Part shown: one piece after another, positions 16,693 to 26,046 of the stretch
Layout of the letters: each line of letters starts with the position of its first letter
How positions within the stretch are numbered: the first letter of the stretch is position 1
DNA from: Chitinophagaceae bacterium
GTDB taxonomy: Bacteria; Bacteroidota; Bacteroidia; Chitinophagales; Chitinophagaceae
Assembly (NCBI GenBank): GCA_947381435.1
Contig: CANCVE010000009.1
Span: 1-64,000 of the forward strand
Length of the DNA stretch: 64,000 nt
Direction: 5' to 3'
Notes under the pieces: model-generated
Database searches by the model: none
Told to the model about the DNA's origin: nothing
What the model saw: only the letters and a program-made list of their open reading frames with translations
Program-made: the position numbers and the translations under genes

Positions 16693-19455
16693 ATGAAAAA
16701 GATTTACACACAAGGGCTTGCAAGCCTAGTTGTTACTCTTGCAAAAAAGCAGACCACGAAAAAAATCGGGTTTGTTGCAGGATTGTTATTAGCGTTTGGT
16801 ATGACATCATTCAGCCAAACAAGTTATTATTTAAGAACCGATACTGCTACAATTGTAAACAAGAAAGCCGCTAAAATTGACCCTTCACTTTTAGTAGCTT
16901 GGACAACTGATCTTAATGGATTGGCTGCTGCAACTCCCGCTGACTTTACAAGTGACAATCAAATATTCTACGCACAAACTAATGGTTATACACTAGGATC
17001 TGTAGCAGATGCTTCTTTAACTATTTCTGGTAAAGGATCTAAATTGGTAGTAGGCCCTGTAGGAACTACTGACTCTGCTATCACATTTGCATTGGGCAAT
17101 TTTGCTCATTTCACTGGTACAGTAGATGTAGCTCCGTTTACGCCTACAAATAAATCGTCTGTATTTTACATTCAACAAGGAAATACTTCTACTATTACTT
17201 TAGGTACTTTAGGTTTCGGTAGCACCGTAAGGTATGCGGGAAATTCTAATGGAGAAGTTCAACATGTGATTCCTTTTGATTATTACTCTTTAAGCTTGGC
17301 TGCAAACGCTGCAACAACTTCTGCAACAGTTGCTTTACCAGCAACTAGAATAGGTATTGCGGGTGGCTTTACTTCTAGAGTTTCAAGTATAGCAGGCTCA
17401 ACCTTAGATTTTAATGGTACTGGTGGTCAAACAATCCCTGCAGGAACTTACTACAATTTAACTATTTCTGGTACTAAATCTACTCCAGATAGTTTAAAAG
17501 GAGCTGTAAACATAGCTGGTACATTTACAAATACATCAAATGCAGAAGCTATATCTTTTACAAGGGCAGGAACAACAACAACATACGGCACGTTTACACT
17601 TCTAGGCTTAAATCCACAATCAGTTGGAAATGACAAAGTATTTGCCAACGTTACTTTTGCTGAAGGATATTCAATTCCGGTTACAGCATTCGACTATGCT
17701 AACAGCACAATCACTTTGGCTCAAGCAAATAGCGACTTGAAAGTTGGTCAAAAAATAGGTACAAATCAATTAACTGCTGCAAGTAACTCACTTACTCTTG
17801 ATACTGCTAGTACAATTACTGCAATTAATGATACAATAATTACATTAAGTTCACCTGTAAAACTTAGACTTTTTGTAAGTCAGTTTGCACACCCACAAGC
17901 AGGAACAAACATTGATACAGTTTATGCAATCAGTTGGAATGCAGAAACAAAAGAAGTTACACTAGATCCAAGTAAGACTTACCCAACTTACAATAGTGTG
18001 GGTGCTGACACTATTAAAGGTTCTATTATTGCAACAAACGGCTTTATTACTGCACAAAATGCAAATGTTTTAACACTTAAAGCTGCGTTAATCAGTGTAC
18101 ATAACCCAGGTTTAATTGCTTTCCGCAACCCAACTCCTGCTACAAAATCTATTGTTGGTAACTTACGTTTAATAGGTACCGGTGCGTTCAACTCAAGTGT
18201 ACCAGTTACTACAGAAGGTTCAACTGTAATTCTTCAAGGTCAAGGAAACAGAATTGGAGGTGGAAACAACTGGTCTTACAACAACTTATTAATCAACCAA
18301 GTAGCAGCTGCAAGTACTGTAGTTTCATCTCCTGCTTATGTTAGTGGAACATTAACTTTACAAAGTGGTAAAATTACTTCTACGAGTAATGCTAGATATT
18401 TAATTCTGAATGAAAATGCGACATTTACAGCTCCTGATGTAGATTCTAATTATGTATCTTGTCCTTTTGCTAAGAAATTTAATTCAACTACTCCATTTAC
18501 TTACTATATGGGTGGGGCAATAGCAGGTGCTGGTAATGGTAGAAAAATCACCATAACACCAAAAACAGCAGATGCTAAAACTTACACTGTTACTTACGCA
18601 AATGCAAAAACTAACAACAGCACTAAAGTTGATTTAAATACGCTTAACGCAATTGACTTTGCATCTTATTACAACGTAGCTCTTTCTGCATACACACCTG
18701 GTGCTGATACAGCAGCTAAAATTTCAGCTAATTTCTATCCAACCGCTGCTTATATGGATTCAAGCATAGTGTTGGCTCATTATTTCCAAGGTTTGTACAC
18801 TGCCGAATCTGCTCCAGTAACTTTTACTGGTCAAATTCCTTTAACACTTACTACTTCAGATTATGACACCACTTTCGGTCGCTATGTATTCGGTACTGCA
18901 GGCCCAATTACTGTTCCAGTTAAACTAAGCGCTGTTGCTGCAACTGCATTAGTAAACAGAACTATCAAAATTAACTGGTCTAGTGCAAACGAGTTAAGCG
19001 TTGGTAAATATGTAGTTGAAGGTTCTGTAGATGGTGTTAAGTTCTCTGCAAAAGGAACTGTTGCTGCTAAGGGTTCTTCTAGCTACTCTTTCATCGATGC
19101 TACTCCAAGTGCAGGTGTAAACTACTACAGAATTAAAGCAATTGATATTGATGGTAAAGTAATTTACAGTTCAATCGTCTCTGCTAAACAAGCAGTTTCT
19201 ATCAATAACATCTCTGTTAATCCAAACCCAGTTAAAAACAAACAATTAAGTTTTGTATTAAGCAATGATGCTGCTAACTACACATTGAAAGTAACAAACA
19301 TTTTAGGTAAAACAGTTGTAGCTAAAGCAATTGCTCACGTTGGTGGTACTGCCACTTACAATGTAAGTTTACCTACAAGCGCTTCTGCTGGTACTTATTT
19401 TGTTGAATTATCAAATGGTAACAGCAATACAACAAAAACTATCGTAGTAGAATAA
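16693..19455 (+). CDS. Large T9SS-secreted surface protein, 920 aa
   Basis: After a basic N-region, a hydrophobic signal segment (about 25-42; GFVAGLLLAFGMTSFS) is followed by a long Ser/Thr/Ala/Gly-rich beta-helical or beta-sandwich body with few charged residues and no Cys-rich or enzymatic motif. An Fn3-like module (about 741-836; SVGKYVVEGSVDGVKF, VNYYRIKAIDIDGK) and a T9SS type A sorting domain (about 836-920; VNPNPVKNK) end it. This suggests an abundant cell-surface or adhesin-like protein. A strong promoter, long leader, strong terminator and a uniform codon set rich in GCT/ACT/GGT differ from neighbours and point to high expression (inference). Confidence 0.75.
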   Translation: MKKIYTQGLASLVVTLAKKQTTKKIGFVAGLLLAFGMTSFSQTSYYLRTDTATIVNKKAAKIDPSLLVAWTTDLNGLAAATPADFTSDNQIFYAQTNGYTLGSVADASLTISGKGSKLVVGPVGTTDSAITFALGNFAHFTGTVDVAPFTPTNKSSVFYIQQGNTSTITLGTLGFGSTVRYAGNSNGEVQHVIPFDYYSLSLAANAATTSATVALPATRIGIAGGFTSRVSSIAGSTLDFNGTGGQTIPAGTYYNLTISGTKSTPDSLKGAVNIAGTFTNTSNAEAISFTRAGTTTTYGTFTLLGLNPQSVGNDKVFANVTFAEGYSIPVTAFDYANSTITLAQANSDLKVGQKIGTNQLTAASNSLTLDTASTITAINDTIITLSSPVKLRLFVSQFAHPQAGTNIDTVYAISWNAETKEVTLDPSKTYPTYNSVGADTIKGSIIATNGFITAQNANVLTLKAALISVHNPGLIAFRNPTPATKSIVGNLRLIGTGAFNSSVPVTTEGSTVILQGQGNRIGGGNNWSYNNLLINQVAAASTVVSSPAYVSGTLTLQSGKITSTSNARYLILNENATFTAPDVDSNYVSCPFAKKFNSTTPFTYYMGGAIAGAGNGRKITITPKTADAKTYTVTYANAKTNNSTKVDLNTLNAIDFASYYNVALSAYTPGADTAAKISANFYPTAAYMDSSIVLAHYFQGLYTAESAPVTFTGQIPLTLTTSDYDTTFGRYVFGTAGPITVPVKLSAVAATALVNRTIKINWSSANELSVGKYVVEGSVDGVKFSAKGTVAAKGSSSYSFIDATPSAGVNYYRIKAIDIDGKVIYSSIVSAKQAVSINNISVNPNPVKNKQLSFVLSNDAANYTLKVTNILGKTVVAKAIAHVGGTATYNVSLPTSASAGTYFVELSNGNSNTTKTIVVE

Positions 19456-19481
19456 TATTTCGATAAGTCTTTAATAATTAG

Positions 19482-19512
19482 CAGCCTCACTTTTTAGTGG
19501 GGCTGTTTTTTT
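19482..19512 (+). terminator. Intrinsic terminator of the surface protein gene
   Basis: CAGCCTCAC (19482-19490) pairs with GTGGGGCTG (19497-19505) with loop TTTTTA, followed by seven T. A textbook terminator 27 bp after the stop. Confidence 0.9.
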
Positions 19513-19602
19513 GTGTACCAACTTCGGTAAATGATATTTGGTAATTGACAATTGTGAATTGATGTTCATCATTATATCATTGCTATAAATTACTTTTACC
19601 GC

Positions 19603-20412
19603 ATGAATAGAAAGGAACTCGTTAATCAAATTAGAACCAAAGAATCTTTTTTATGTGTTGGATTGGATACCGACATTACCAAAATACCAAAGCACCTTCA
19701 AACACATCCAGATGCAATCTTTGAATTTAATAAAGCAATCATTGATGCTACAAAAGATTACTGTGTTTCGTATAAAATTAATACCGCCTTCTACGAATCT
19801 ATGGGTATGAAAGGATGGGAGACAATGGAAAAGACCTTGTATTACATTCCGCAAACACACTTTAAAATAGCTGATGCCAAACGTGGAGACATAGGCAATA
19901 CCTCGGCACAATATGCGAAAACCTTTTTTGAGGTACTTCCTTTTGATGCAGTTACTGTAGCACCTTACATGGGAGAGGATAGTGTAAAGCCTTTTTTGGA
20001 ATATGAGAATAAATGGACCATTGTATTGGGGCTCACCTCGAATATTGGTGCAAACGATTTTCAAAAACAGAAATTAGCTAATGGGAAGACTAATATATAC
20101 GAAGAGGTATTAACTACAGTATCCGGTTGGGGGACACCAAACAACCTGATGTTTGTAATTGGCGCTACAAAAGCAAATCAGTTGGCACATATTCGCAATA
20201 TAATTCCTAATCATTTTTTATTGGTTCCAGGTGTTGGTGCACAAGGAGGAAGCTTGGAAGAAGTAGCCAATTATGGATTGAATAATGATTGTGGCTTACT
20301 AGTAAACGCAAGCAGAGCCGTTATATATGCTGATAGTACCGAACAATTTGCCACAGTAGCAGGCTCTGTTGCTAAAGAATATCAATTAGAAATGGCTACT
20401 TACTTAAGATAA
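19603..20412 (+). CDS. pyrF: Orotidine 5'-phosphate decarboxylase, type 2
   Basis: The 269-residue protein has the PyrF hallmarks: FLCVGLDTD near the N-terminus (substrate binding), the catalytic Lys/Asp cluster in [10 protein letters not shown], and the phosphate-binding GVGAQGG near the C-terminus. It converts OMP to UMP, the last step of pyrimidine synthesis. The length fits the long type 2 (archaeal/myxococcal/Bacteroidota) group. TACTTTTA, one mismatch from the -7 box, ends only four bases before the ATG, so the mRNA may be leaderless. The next gene begins 38 bp downstream. Confidence 0.93.
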   Translation: MNRKELVNQIRTKESFLCVGLDTDITKIPKHLQTHPDAIFEFNKAIIDATKDYCVSYKINTAFYESMGMKGWETMEKTLYYIPQTHFKIADAKRGDIGNTSAQYAKTFFEVLPFDAVTVAPYMGEDSVKPFLEYENKWTIVLGLTSNIGANDFQKQKLANGKTNIYEEVLTTVSGWGTPNNLMFVIGATKANQLAHIRNIIPNHFLLVPGVGAQGGSLEEVANYGLNNDCGLLVNASRAVIYADSTEQFATVAGSVAKEYQLEMATYLR

Positions 20413-20417
20413 TTGAC

Positions 20418-20435
20418 AATTGATAATTATCAATT
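20418..20435. repeat. AATTGATAATTATCAATT palindrome between pyrF and the next gene
   Basis: A perfect 18-bp palindrome. Related AATTGATAATT/CAATTATCAATT words recur at 19540-19565, 26021-26045 and 34690-34760, always between genes. Confidence 0.6.
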
Positions 20436-20450
20436 ATAAACTAGTTTATT

Positions 20451-21533
20451 ATGAACGAACAAACATTTTCATACGAACAACTATATCAATTTACCCATTC
20501 TGTTTTCTCTAAAATGGGTTGCAGTGAGGCTGATGCTACTATTGCTACAAATACGTTACTCTCCGCCGACATTAGAGGTATAGACAGTCATGGTGTGGCA
20601 CGATTAGGAGGCTATGTTCGCTTATGGGAGGCAAAGCGAATTAATGCAACTCCTTCAATCAAAATAGTCCATGAAACGCCTTCCACCGCTGTTGTTGATG
20701 GTGGAGCAGGATTAGGGTTGGTAGTTGCTCCATTTGCCATGCAATTGGCTATAGATAAAGCTAAAAATGTTGGCACTGGCTGGGTAAGTGTAAAGAATAG
20801 TAATCATTTTGGCATTGCCGGCTATCATGCCATGATGGCTTTGGAACATGATATGATTGGTATTGCCATGACAAATGCAAGTGCATTGGTAGCACCGACA
20901 TTTAGTGTAGAGAAGATGTTGGGGACAAACCCAATTGCTGTTGCCATACCCGCCGGTAAAGAACCCCCATTTGTTGCCGATTTTGCTACAACTACTGCTG
21001 CCAATGGAAAGCTAGAAATATTGCAGAGAAAGAATGCCGATACACCAATTGGTTGGGTTCAGGATAAAGACGGTAATCCAAGTACGGATGCCAATGCCTT
21101 AAAGAAACAAGGCGCCTTATTGCCTTTGGGAAGTGATAGAGAGCATGGAAGCCATAAGGGCTATGCATTGGGTAGCATTGTTGATATATTTTCTGCCGTA
21201 CTTAGTGGCGCTAGTTATGGCCCTTGGGCACCGCCTTTTCCGGCCTATATTCCCATGCCAGAGAATATGCCGGGAGAAGGATTAGGGCATTTCTTTGGTG
21301 CTATGCGTATCGATGCCTTTAGATCAGCAGAGGATTTTAAATCTAATATGGATAATTGGATTACCAGATTTCGTGCTGCAAAGCCAGCAGATAGGTATGA
21401 TAGGGTATTAATTCCTGGTGATCCTGAAAGAGAGATGGAAGCTATCCGAATGAAAGAAGGTATCCCTATTGTTCAATCAGTTATCAACGATTTATTGGAG
21501 GTAGGAGAAAGTTTTAAGATTCAATTATTGTAA
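20451..21533 (+). CDS. Ldh-family (malate/L-lactate-type) NAD(P)-dependent oxidoreductase
   Basis: The 360-residue protein belongs to the malate/L-lactate/ureidoglycolate dehydrogenase family (a non-classical fold unrelated to LDH/MDH). Seen motifs: ADIRGIDSHGVARLGGYV near residue 40, SNHFGIAGYHA with the conserved His around 118, ATTTAANGK, and GSHKGYALGSIVDIFSAVLSG around 225. The substrate of the subgroup cannot be told; malate, lactate, 2,3-diketogulonate and ureidoglycolate are all handled by relatives. It may be co-transcribed with pyrF (38 bp apart), and a terminator follows. Confidence 0.85.
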   Translation: MNEQTFSYEQLYQFTHSVFSKMGCSEADATIATNTLLSADIRGIDSHGVARLGGYVRLWEAKRINATPSIKIVHETPSTAVVDGGAGLGLVVAPFAMQLAIDKAKNVGTGWVSVKNSNHFGIAGYHAMMALEHDMIGIAMTNASALVAPTFSVEKMLGTNPIAVAIPAGKEPPFVADFATTTAANGKLEILQRKNADTPIGWVQDKDGNPSTDANALKKQGALLPLGSDREHGSHKGYALGSIVDIFSAVLSGASYGPWAPPFPAYIPMPENMPGEGLGHFFGAMRIDAFRSAEDFKSNMDNWITRFRAAKPADRYDRVLIPGDPEREMEAIRMKEGIPIVQSVINDLLEVGESFKIQLL

Positions 21534-21596
21534 GAAAAACATCTAACCAATACATCCCTCAGCTTACTTCAATCAGGCTTATTTTAATATACAAGA

Positions 21597-21629
21597 GAAG
21601 GTTTCCTTAACTGCGAAGCCTTCTTTTTT
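21597..21629 (+). terminator. Intrinsic terminator after the Ldh-family gene
   Basis: GAAGGTTTC (21597-21605) pairs with GAAGCCTTC (21615-21623), including one G-U, followed by seven T. Confidence 0.85.
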
Positions 21630-21773
21630 ATAAATGATTATCGCATTTTCAACGTTATCAACGCCTGTTAGTTATATTATCCCTTAAAATATTTTACTAA
21701 AGAATACATTTGAATAATCTGGCATAGGGCAGTTTAAAATTTTAGTAGACTGTTTAAACTGATAAAATATTTT

Positions 21774-24700
21774 ATGATTGAATTAAGCGATAAAAAAAAA
21801 GAAATACTTAAGGAATTTAATAGGGTCGAAATTAGCAAAACAATTCTATCGAGGGGTAAAACCGTTATTAACCGTATAAAAGAAATTAAACTTCTTGACG
21901 GAGATAAAATACAAGCTAATATAAAAGGTTCTAGTTCTGAAAATTATCAAGTTAAGATTGAAGTAGATGAAAAGGCGGAAGTAGTTCATGCTACCTGTAC
22001 TTGCTTTTATTATTTAGAATCATACGAACCCTGCAAACATATTGCTGCCGTATCATTTGAGTGCATAAATCCATCTAAAGAGGCAAAAGAAGCAAAGAAA
22101 GCTATTGATGGGATGTTAAAAGAGGGTATTGTAAAACCAGCTTCCTCATTAGCTAAAAAGAAAATTGAAGAAGAAAGGCCTCTATTGGGAATGGAATATT
22201 ATATGGAATACCTGCCAGATATATGGACGATGTACCACGCTATTCCACACTCCACCTTGCAAAAAGCAAAGACTATTTATAATGGAAGACGTGAATATTT
22301 GGTTTCAAAAGCCGCTGATGGTCAGCGTTTTGATATGCGGCATATCAAAAGTAAATACCATACCTTTTTACAGAAAGCAAGCAAGAGAAATGAGTTTGTG
22401 GTAGGCTGTAACTGTGAAATATTTCAAGGTAAAGAACCCTGTTTTCATATTTTAGGTTTAATTCTATCGCTTAATGAAAGTGTAGGAAGGTATTATTTTA
22501 AGCAGTTTGAAGATTTTACCATTGAGAAAAACAGGATGCTATCTGCCTATGGAATCAATATAAAAGACGAATTGGCTAAGGAGTTTATCTTTAAACTTGA
22601 TTTTCGTGGCGAGTTAGTTTTAGCTGAAAAGCCAAAAGGCTTGTTGCCTATTTTTTCTGAAACTAATGGCGAATGGATTCAGATAACTAAGAAACTTCCT
22701 GTAAAAAAGATAAAAACTATCGCCGATGTGTCTATTGATGAAAGCAATCTTGATGCTGATGGCAAACCTGTTGTACCTTTTGATACAGGTATTCTTTTCA
22801 ACCTAAATAATAGTGCTTTACAAGGTTTCAGGATTGATAGCTTTAAGATTACTCAGAAGGGGGCAACGGTTTCTTATGCTAACAATAAGTTGAAATCGAA
22901 GGAGAATCTAGATGTATTTAACAATGCACCGATAGCCTTGCAGAATGCCCTTTTTAATATTGTAGAAGATAATTTGGTGCAATTAATAAGGGAAAATACA
23001 AGGGCATATAATATTTACGACACCAATCCTTTCAGAAGCTTGGATGCGGAACAAAGGGATTTGATTGATGCTGAATATGCGAATACATTGAAAGAAATTG
23101 CACCTTACCTGGCTCAATGGAAACAGCTTTATTATCTGCCCGAAGGAAGCAATTTTAAAAAGGCTGCTGTAATGCCTTGCAAGTTTGACAATACCCCATT
23201 AAGCTATCGAATAGTACTTAAACAAACTGAAAAGACAGTATCGCTAGAGGTAGAAATATATAACAAGGAGCAAGATATTGCTATAACAAATTATACAACT
23301 CACAGGTTTGTGCTATTGCACAACAATACTTTTTACCTTATTCCAGAAGGCATCAATAAAACAAAGTCGTACATGCCAGATGGCAAACTGATGGTGCCTA
23401 TTGCCAGTAAATATGACTTTATAAACAAGGTAGTGCTACCGCTTTCTACAAAGTTCCCTATTGATATGGGCGATGTAATTAAAACAGAAACCATTGCCCC
23501 TTTTCCTGATCCGCGTATTTATCTCAGTGAACTGAATGAAAAATACCTCATGATTACGCCTAAATGGTTGTATGAGGATTATGAAATGGATAACGATCAA
23601 GATGAAGTAACTACGCTTGAACTTGGAGATAAACTGCTGAACATAACACGGAATCCACTAGAAGAAAATAAATTGGTGGAGAACCTAAGGGAATTACATC
23701 CATTGTTCAAAACGCAGAATAACCAACACTTTTACTTGCATTTTGATGAGGTGATGAAACAGAATTGGTTTCTGAACATGTACCAACAATTGCAAGAGAT
23801 GGACATTCCAATCTTTGGGATGAATAACCTACATAAGTTCAAGTACAACACCAACAAACCAATAATGGATTTCAAGACGGGTAGCGGCACCGATTGGTTT
23901 GACATAAGGATGCAGGTAAGCTATGGCGACCAGATTGTACCATTAGCTACGCTACGAAAAGCCATCATTAATAAACAACAATTTATCTTGTTGAGCGATG
24001 GCACATTGGGAATGTTGCCTGATGAATGGATTAAGAAGTTTGCCTCCATCATGCGGATGGGTACGGTAAAAGACGACTCGATGCAGGTAAGCAAACTACA
24101 CTGGACGGTGATAGACCAACTGCATGAACAAGTTAGTGAAGAGGGTATTTTGAATGAGATATTGGCTAAGAAGGAAAGACTTAAAAACATAAATAATGTA
24201 AAGAAACTTAAGTTGCCTACCAATATAAAAGCAACGTTGAGAGATTACCAAAAGTCGGGCTTTCAATGGATGACCATGTTGGATGATATGGGTTGGGGTG
24301 GTTGTTTGGCAGATGATATGGGATTGGGGAAAACATTGCAAACACTTACCTTCTTGAGTGCTATGCAACAAAAGCACAAGGGAGAAACGCATCTTATTGT
24401 TTGCCCTACATCTCTTATTTATAACTGGCAAACGGAAATAGATAAGTTTACGCCCCACCTTAGTTATTATATTCATTATGGCAGCGAAAGAGTACTTCAG
24501 GAGCATGATGTATTGAATGCAGATATCGTTATTACCAGTTATGGCATATTGCGCAGCGATATAGAATTGTTGTTGCCTTATAAATTTGGGTACATCATCT
24601 TGGATGAAAGTCAGGCAATAAAAAACCATTTATCGCAGACTGCCAAGGCTTGTCAATTGATAAATGCCCGTAACAGGTTGATATTGAGTGGTACGCCTGT

Positions 24701-25625
24701 GCAGAATAATACGTTCGATTTATATTCCCAATTCAACTTTATCAATCCGGGGTTATTGGGCAATATGGAGTTCTTTAAAACAGAATTTGCCAACCCAATT
24801 GATAGGGATAATAATAAAGAAAAAACGGACGAACTACGCAAGCTCATTTATCCTTTCATGCTGCGCCGAACCAAGGAACAAGTGGCAAAGGATTTACCAG
24901 AGAAAACGGAAACAATACTTTGGTGCGAAATGGAGGGTAAGCAACGAACTATTTACAATAGTTTTAAGGATGAGTACCGCAAGAACATCATGAAGAAGAT
25001 TGAGGAGGAAGGCTTTGCCAAGGCGGGCATTTATATTTTGAGTGGACTTACCAAACTTCGTCAGATATGTGATAGTCCGGCGATATTGAATGAGGAAGAA
25101 GCGTATCCAAATGTGAGTATAAAGATTGATGAACTAATGCGCGAAATAGAAGAAAACTCCAGCAACCATAAGGCATTGGTGTTTAGTCAGTTTACGAGTA
25201 TGCTGGATTTGATAGGCAAAGAACTTACTAAACGAAAGACAGCATTTTATTACCTTGACGGAAGTACAAAAGCCGCCGACAGGCAAAAAGCGGTGGCAGA
25301 CTTTCAGGCTAATGAGGAAGTAAAGATATTCTTGATAAGCCTGAAAGCGGGCGGCGTAGGACTGAATCTTACTGCTGCGGATTATGTGTATATGGTGGAT
25401 CCTTGGTGGAATCCTGCTACTGAACAACAGGCAATAGACAGGACGCATCGTATTGGGCAAAAGAAAAGTGTGTTTGCCTATAAGTTAATCTGTAAGGATT
25501 CTATCGAAGAAAAGATATTGCAACTACAACAGAAGAAGAAATCGCTTAGTGCTGATTTGATAAGTGACGAAAATGGTTTTGTAAAAAAACTGACCAAGGA
25601 TGATGTGGCGTATCTGTTTAGTTAG
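21774..25625 (+). CDS. SNF2-family DNA-dependent ATPase with two SWIM zinc fingers
   Basis: The 1283-residue protein begins with a SWIM motif (Cys75-x-Cys77 ... Cys87-x-His89) and has a second one at Cys212-x-Cys214 ... Cys223-x-His225. After a large linker domain it carries a complete SNF2/HepA helicase core: DYQKSGFQWM, Walker A DDMGLGKT (to about 854), DESQ box near 945, SGTPVQN, and C-terminal motif DRTHRIGQ near 1225. Such proteins translocate on DNA and remodel nucleoprotein or transcription complexes; the bacterial SWIM-bearing group has no settled role. It is a single-gene unit followed by a strong hairpin. Confidence 0.88.
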   Translation: MIELSDKKKEILKEFNRVEISKTILSRGKTVINRIKEIKLLDGDKIQANIKGSSSENYQVKIEVDEKAEVVHATCTCFYYLESYEPCKHIAAVSFECINPSKEAKEAKKAIDGMLKEGIVKPASSLAKKKIEEERPLLGMEYYMEYLPDIWTMYHAIPHSTLQKAKTIYNGRREYLVSKAADGQRFDMRHIKSKYHTFLQKASKRNEFVVGCNCEIFQGKEPCFHILGLILSLNESVGRYYFKQFEDFTIEKNRMLSAYGINIKDELAKEFIFKLDFRGELVLAEKPKGLLPIFSETNGEWIQITKKLPVKKIKTIADVSIDESNLDADGKPVVPFDTGILFNLNNSALQGFRIDSFKITQKGATVSYANNKLKSKENLDVFNNAPIALQNALFNIVEDNLVQLIRENTRAYNIYDTNPFRSLDAEQRDLIDAEYANTLKEIAPYLAQWKQLYYLPEGSNFKKAAVMPCKFDNTPLSYRIVLKQTEKTVSLEVEIYNKEQDIAITNYTTHRFVLLHNNTFYLIPEGINKTKSYMPDGKLMVPIASKYDFINKVVLPLSTKFPIDMGDVIKTETIAPFPDPRIYLSELNEKYLMITPKWLYEDYEMDNDQDEVTTLELGDKLLNITRNPLEENKLVENLRELHPLFKTQNNQHFYLHFDEVMKQNWFLNMYQQLQEMDIPIFGMNNLHKFKYNTNKPIMDFKTGSGTDWFDIRMQVSYGDQIVPLATLRKAIINKQQFILLSDGTLGMLPDEWIKKFASIMRMGTVKDDSMQVSKLHWTVIDQLHEQVSEEGILNEILAKKERLKNINNVKKLKLPTNIKATLRDYQKSGFQWMTMLDDMGWGGCLADDMGLGKTLQTLTFLSAMQQKHKGETHLIVCPTSLIYNWQTEIDKFTPHLSYYIHYGSERVLQEHDVLNADIVITSYGILRSDIELLLPYKFGYIILDESQAIKNHLSQTAKACQLINARNRLILSGTPVQNNTFDLYSQFNFINPGLLGNMEFFKTEFANPIDRDNNKEKTDELRKLIYPFMLRRTKEQVAKDLPEKTETILWCEMEGKQRTIYNSFKDEYRKNIMKKIEEEGFAKAGIYILSGLTKLRQICDSPAILNEEEAYPNVSIKIDELMREIEENSSNHKALVFSQFTSMLDLIGKELTKRKTAFYYLDGSTKAADRQKAVADFQANEEVKIFLISLKAGGVGLNLTAADYVYMVDPWWNPATEQQAIDRTHRIGQKKSVFAYKLICKDSIEEKILQLQQKKKSLSADLISDENGFVKKLTKDDVAYLFS

Positions 25626-25683
25626 AATAACCCATAAAGGACACAAAGAAATGCACTAAGGAACACAAGGGAAAGGATATGCT

Positions 25684-25718
25684 AACGGTCAACAAGCTTC
25701 ATAAGCTTGTTGACCGTT
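25684..25718. terminator. Long perfect hairpin after the SNF2 gene
   Basis: AACGGTCAACAAGCTT (25684-25699) is perfectly complementary to AAGCTTGTTGACCGTT (25703-25718) with a CAT loop. There is no long T-run, so it may be a palindromic repeat as well as a terminator. Confidence 0.65.
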
Positions 25719-25740
25719 GTTATTATGACAAGAATGCAGC

Positions 25741-25904
25741 TAGAACTTTGTTGTATGCCATCCTCGTTAAAAAGAATGAGTAAAAACTTTGTTTTATGTC
25801 ATCGCAGTCAAAAAGGACGAGTAAAAACTTTGTTGTATGCCATCCTCGTTAAAAAGGATGAGTAAAAACATTGTTTTATGCCATCGTAGCAAAAAAGGAC
25901 TAGT
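25741..25904. repeat. Tandem array, four 41-bp units
   Basis: Units start at 25741, 25782, 25823 and 25864. Each begins with an AACTTTG-like word (AACATTG in the last), then T(G/T)TATG(C/T)CATC, an A-rich block, and ends GAGT or TAGT. Units 1 and 3 are almost identical; 2 and 4 resemble each other. CATCCTCG and AAGGATGAG give an internal dyad. It lies between the SNF2 gene and alaS, which converge. Confidence 0.85.
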
Positions 25905-25985
25905 AAAATAGAATATTACATAGAACCCGACAATGACTCTTCAAACAAAAAAGAGTTAAGAAGCTTGCTGACTGTTACCATCGAA

Positions 25986-26019
25986 TAAAAAAAGTCCATC
26001 TGAAACAACAGATGGACTT
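25986..26019 (-). terminator. Intrinsic terminator of alaS
   Basis: AAGTCCATCTG (25992-26002) and CAGATGGACTT (26009-26019) form an 11-bp perfect stem; on the minus strand it is followed by a run of T (A-run 25987-25993), 28 bp after the alaS stop. Confidence 0.9.
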
Positions 26020-26046
26020 CTCAATTATCAATTAAAAAATATCAAT

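Noticed and set aside
25629-25904. Small RNA or riboswitch in the alaS-SNF2 gap
   Set aside because: The structure is explained by two terminators and the 41-bp array. No known riboswitch core is visible.
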